Shown: in pieces, positions 6,054-6,833 of the stretch
Numbering within the stretch: the stretch's first letter is position 1
How the letters are laid out: the number at the start of each line of letters is the position of its first letter
Assembly (NCBI GenBank): GCA_030668505.1
Contig: DAOUTV010000092.1
Location: 1 to 6,833 of the forward strand
Reading direction: 5' to 3'
Length of the DNA: 6,833 bases
From: Desulfobacterales bacterium
GTDB taxonomy: Bacteria > Desulfobacterota > Desulfobacteria > Desulfobacterales > C00003060
Notes under the pieces: model-generated
What the model saw: only the letters and a program-made list of their open reading frames with translations
Database searches by the model: none
What the model was told of the DNA's origin: nothing
Position numbers and translations under genes: made by a program

Positions 6054-6833
6054 CTAATCGCCGCCGACCATCCCGGCCATCTTGAAGATAGGCAAATACA
6101 TGGCAATAACCAGCCCACCGATGGTAACACCCAAAAAGACCATCATAAAGGGCTCAATCATTGCGGTCAGATTCGAAACTGCAGCATCTACCTCATCATC
6201 GTAAAAATCGGCTATCTTATCCAACATGGCATCCAGGGCTCCTGTAGATTCTCCCACTGCCACCATCTGACACACCATGGATGGAAACACCCCGCTCTCG
6301 GTCAGGGGGTCTGCCATCGTGCGCCCCTCGGTGATCGCCGATCGGACGTTGTAGATAGCCGCCTCGACGGTCTTATTGCCTGCCGTCTTTGCCACGATTT
6401 TCAGTGCCTCCAAGATAGGCACCCCGCTGCTAAGCATGGTGCCCATGGTGCGCGTAAACTTGGCCACGGCGACCTTGCGCAAGAGGGGGCCGAAGACAGG
6501 CAGCTTGAGCATAACATCGTCCACCAATATACGTCCCTTTTCAGTGGAATAATACCGCTTGAATGCAAAAATAAAAACCACCACTGCGCCAATTATGTAA
6601 TGGATATTGCCTTTGGCAAAGTTACTTAGGCCCACCACCAATTGAGTGGCTGGTGGAAGGGCTCCCCCAAAGTCAGCAAACATCTGCTCAAAGACCGGGA
6701 TTACAAAGATTAAGATAACGCCCACTACCAAAACAGCAATACAAAGGACAATAATAGGGTAGGTCATGGCTCCCTTGACCTGTTTCCTGAGTTTCATAGC
6801 CTTTTCCATGTAACTGGAAAGCCGCTCCAAAAT
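6054..6833 (-). CDS. pilC: PilC, type IV pilus inner-membrane platform protein (C-terminal part)
   Basis: PilC is the polytopic inner-membrane platform on which the PilB and PilT ATPases drive pilin addition and removal. The last 259 codons of an expected total of about 400 are present; the frame stays open to the right edge and the N-terminus is outside. The visible part holds the end of the first T2SSF (GspF) domain, with helices at visible residues 25-47 (TYPIIVLCIAVLVVG) and 76-92, then the second T2SSF domain (about 125-248): FTRTMGTMLSSGVPILEAL, then VAVGESTGALDAMLDKIADFYDDEVD and IEPFMMVFLG, ending in the last membrane helix and KMAGMVGGD. These are hallmark GspF/PilC motifs. GspF of type II secretion is closely related, but the PilS-type kinase immediately downstream favours the pilus version. 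Confidence 0.92.
   Translation of the reverse strand: MLERLSSYMEKAMKLRKQVKGAMTYPIIVLCIAVLVVGVILIFVIPVFEQMFADFGGALPPATQLVVGLSNFAKGNIHYIIGAVVVFIFAFKRYYSTEKGRILVDDVMLKLPVFGPLLRKVAVAKFTRTMGTMLSSGVPILEALKIVAKTAGNKTVEAAIYNVRSAITEGRTMADPLTESGVFPSMVCQMVAVGESTGALDAMLDKIADFYDDEVDAAVSNLTAMIEPFMMVFLGVTIGGLVIAMYLPIFKMAGMVGGD

Noticed and set aside
6053..6130. N-terminal extension of pilS starting at 6130
   Set aside because: The 26 added residues overlap the conserved end of pilC out of frame and contain a Trp/Cys-rich stretch unlike PilS N-termini. The ATG at 6052 gives the usual short cytoplasmic N-terminus before the first helix.
5937..6629. Plus-strand open frame of 230 codons opposite pilC and the pilS start
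   Set aside because: It lies wholly antisense to pilC and pilS, which show clear family motifs. Its translation is rich in His, Gln and Cys with no recognisable domain, as expected of an antisense shadow.

Overview
The window reads as a chromosomal housekeeping segment of a Gram-negative, outer-membrane-bearing bacterium, most likely a deltaproteobacterium in the broad sense (Desulfobacterota or a relative). This rests on the gene order lysS-lolC-lolD-bamA, a PilS-type kinase directly behind pilC, and a BamA with an extra periplasmic domain before its first POTRA. The lineage is an inference from gene order and protein style; no marker gene here proves it. Base composition looks balanced, near half GC, with no compositional island. 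Every gene I can support lies on the minus strand, so transcription runs from high to low coordinates.

Layout in transcription order: (1) the C-terminal two thirds of pilC, the inner-membrane platform protein of the type IV pilus or type II secretion machine, entering from the right edge; (2) pilS, a six-helix membrane sensor histidine kinase with a PAS domain, whose start follows the pilC stop by one base; (3) a 154-bp spacer with decayed 7-nt repeats and a weak terminator-like hairpin; (4) lysS, class II lysyl-tRNA synthetase; (5) a 136-bp spacer with 9/10-nt repeat units in two opposed arms, one of which supplies the lysS stop codon; (6) lolC and lolD, overlapping by 8 bp, the permease and ATPase that release lipoproteins from the inner membrane; (7) a 98-bp spacer with a precisely phased, inverted array of 8-nt units; (8) the first 191 codons of bamA, the outer-membrane beta-barrel assembly factor, leaving at the left edge.

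Functionally there are two modules. pilC-pilS belongs to pilus assembly and its sensing. lolC-lolD-bamA is an envelope-biogenesis cluster: LolCD extracts lipoproteins, probably including Bam accessory lipoproteins, and BamA inserts outer-membrane barrels. lysS sits between them, as it often does next to lolCD in this lineage. No mobile element, CRISPR array, tRNA or rRNA is visible. I see no clearly new system. The most unusual content is the three spacers, each carrying a different family of very short repeat units in opposed orientation, together with the N-terminal extension of BamA and a single permease that carries the LolA-binding hook segment.
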